Shown here in pieces: positions 63,830 to 64,000 of a stretch of DNA of 64,000 nt. A program made the translations under genes and the position numbers. Within the stretch, counting starts at the first letter, position 1, and every line of letters begins with the position of its first letter. The notes under the pieces were generated by a model. The model saw only the letters and a list, made by a program, of their open reading frames with translations. It made no database searches and had not been told where the DNA came from. The DNA comes from Indolivaga alginatilytica (GTDB taxonomy: Bacteria; Bacteroidota; Bacteroidia; Bacteroidales; Dysgonomonadaceae), in NCBI RefSeq assembly GCF_003201355.1, contig NZ_QICL01000020.1, positions 21,786-85,785 of the forward strand, written 5' to 3'.

Positions 63830-64000
63830 TTAAATTTTATTCAACAATAATTTTATAGATGCAATTTTGACCATTTCTTCGGCAGAGTCAAAAGTTGTTT
63901 CATAGTTTCGGCATAACCTTCTGTTATAATCAAACCATGCAAAAGTAGGCTCAATGACCCAACGCTTTTTAATTGGTCTAAACCCTTGATTCTTATATCC
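63830..64000 (-). mobile_element. IS5-like element, transposase C-terminus (cut by window edge)
   Basis: Minus strand GFRPIKKRWVIEPTFAWFDYNRRLCRNYE is the DDE transposase end of IS5-type elements, followed by a stop at 63830-63832 and an end-like sequence at 63821. Confidence 0.8.

Overview
The window is a Bacteroidota (order Bacteroidales) chromosome segment. The evidence is SusC/SusD-type genes, a type IX secretion sorting domain, promoters of the TTTG / TAnnTTTG type and A-rich leaders without Shine-Dalgarno sequences. A Dysgonomonas-like host is plausible, but the sequence alone does not prove the genus. The dominant feature is a tRNA-Leu-integrated siphovirus-type prophage of about 44.7 kb (7159-51881), bounded by a perfect 56-bp direct repeat. 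Attachment rebuilds a complete tRNA-Leu(UAG) on the left.

Left host flank (1-7158): an NRAMP metal transporter (cut by the window edge), a DUF1349-like secreted protein, an EamA permease overlapping an M24 aminopeptidase, and a glycosyltransferase 2 gene overlapping a Stealth-type sugar-phosphate transferase. Two ~350-430 bp copies of one repeat lie in inverted orientation around the 1.4-4.5 kb gene block.

Prophage left arm (7.2-17.7 kb): an integrase, a second tyrosine recombinase, about 14 small early genes on the minus strand (mostly unknown, several with zinc-binding motifs), a possible terminase small subunit and a RepL-like initiator. Accessory block (17.8-23.8 kb): a minus-strand operon of subtilase, FkbM methyltransferase and a secreted S74/T9SS protein stands next to a plus-strand operon of an alpha-oxoamine synthase (serine palmitoyltransferase-like) and a TetR regulator, with a 15-bp-arm palindrome in the leader.

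Virion genes (24-48.6 kb): a RuvC-like resolvase, then a minus-strand packaging operon (terminase, PAPS-reductase-like protein, portal, MuF protein, DUF1064). Divergent from it is a plus-strand operon with a Com-like zinc ribbon, two tRNA-Ser genes, scaffold, capsid, connectors, tail tube, frameshifted tail chaperones, a 1708-aa tape measure and a tail protein. Both operons, and the putative small terminase gene, carry a strong intrinsic terminator between promoter and first structural gene, suggesting control by antitermination. The tail end looks damaged. A host-like lipoprotein/TPR segment is joined out of frame to the tail protein, and no lysis genes are recognisable.

The right arm holds two XRE regulators and a toxin-antitoxin pair. 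The right host flank (51.9-64 kb) carries a DUF4256 protein, an MNT-HEPN fusion, a secreted protein, an acyltransferase, decayed DoxX and Crp genes, a CydDC-like ABC exporter, a truncated SusC before an intact SusD, and the end of an IS5-like element.
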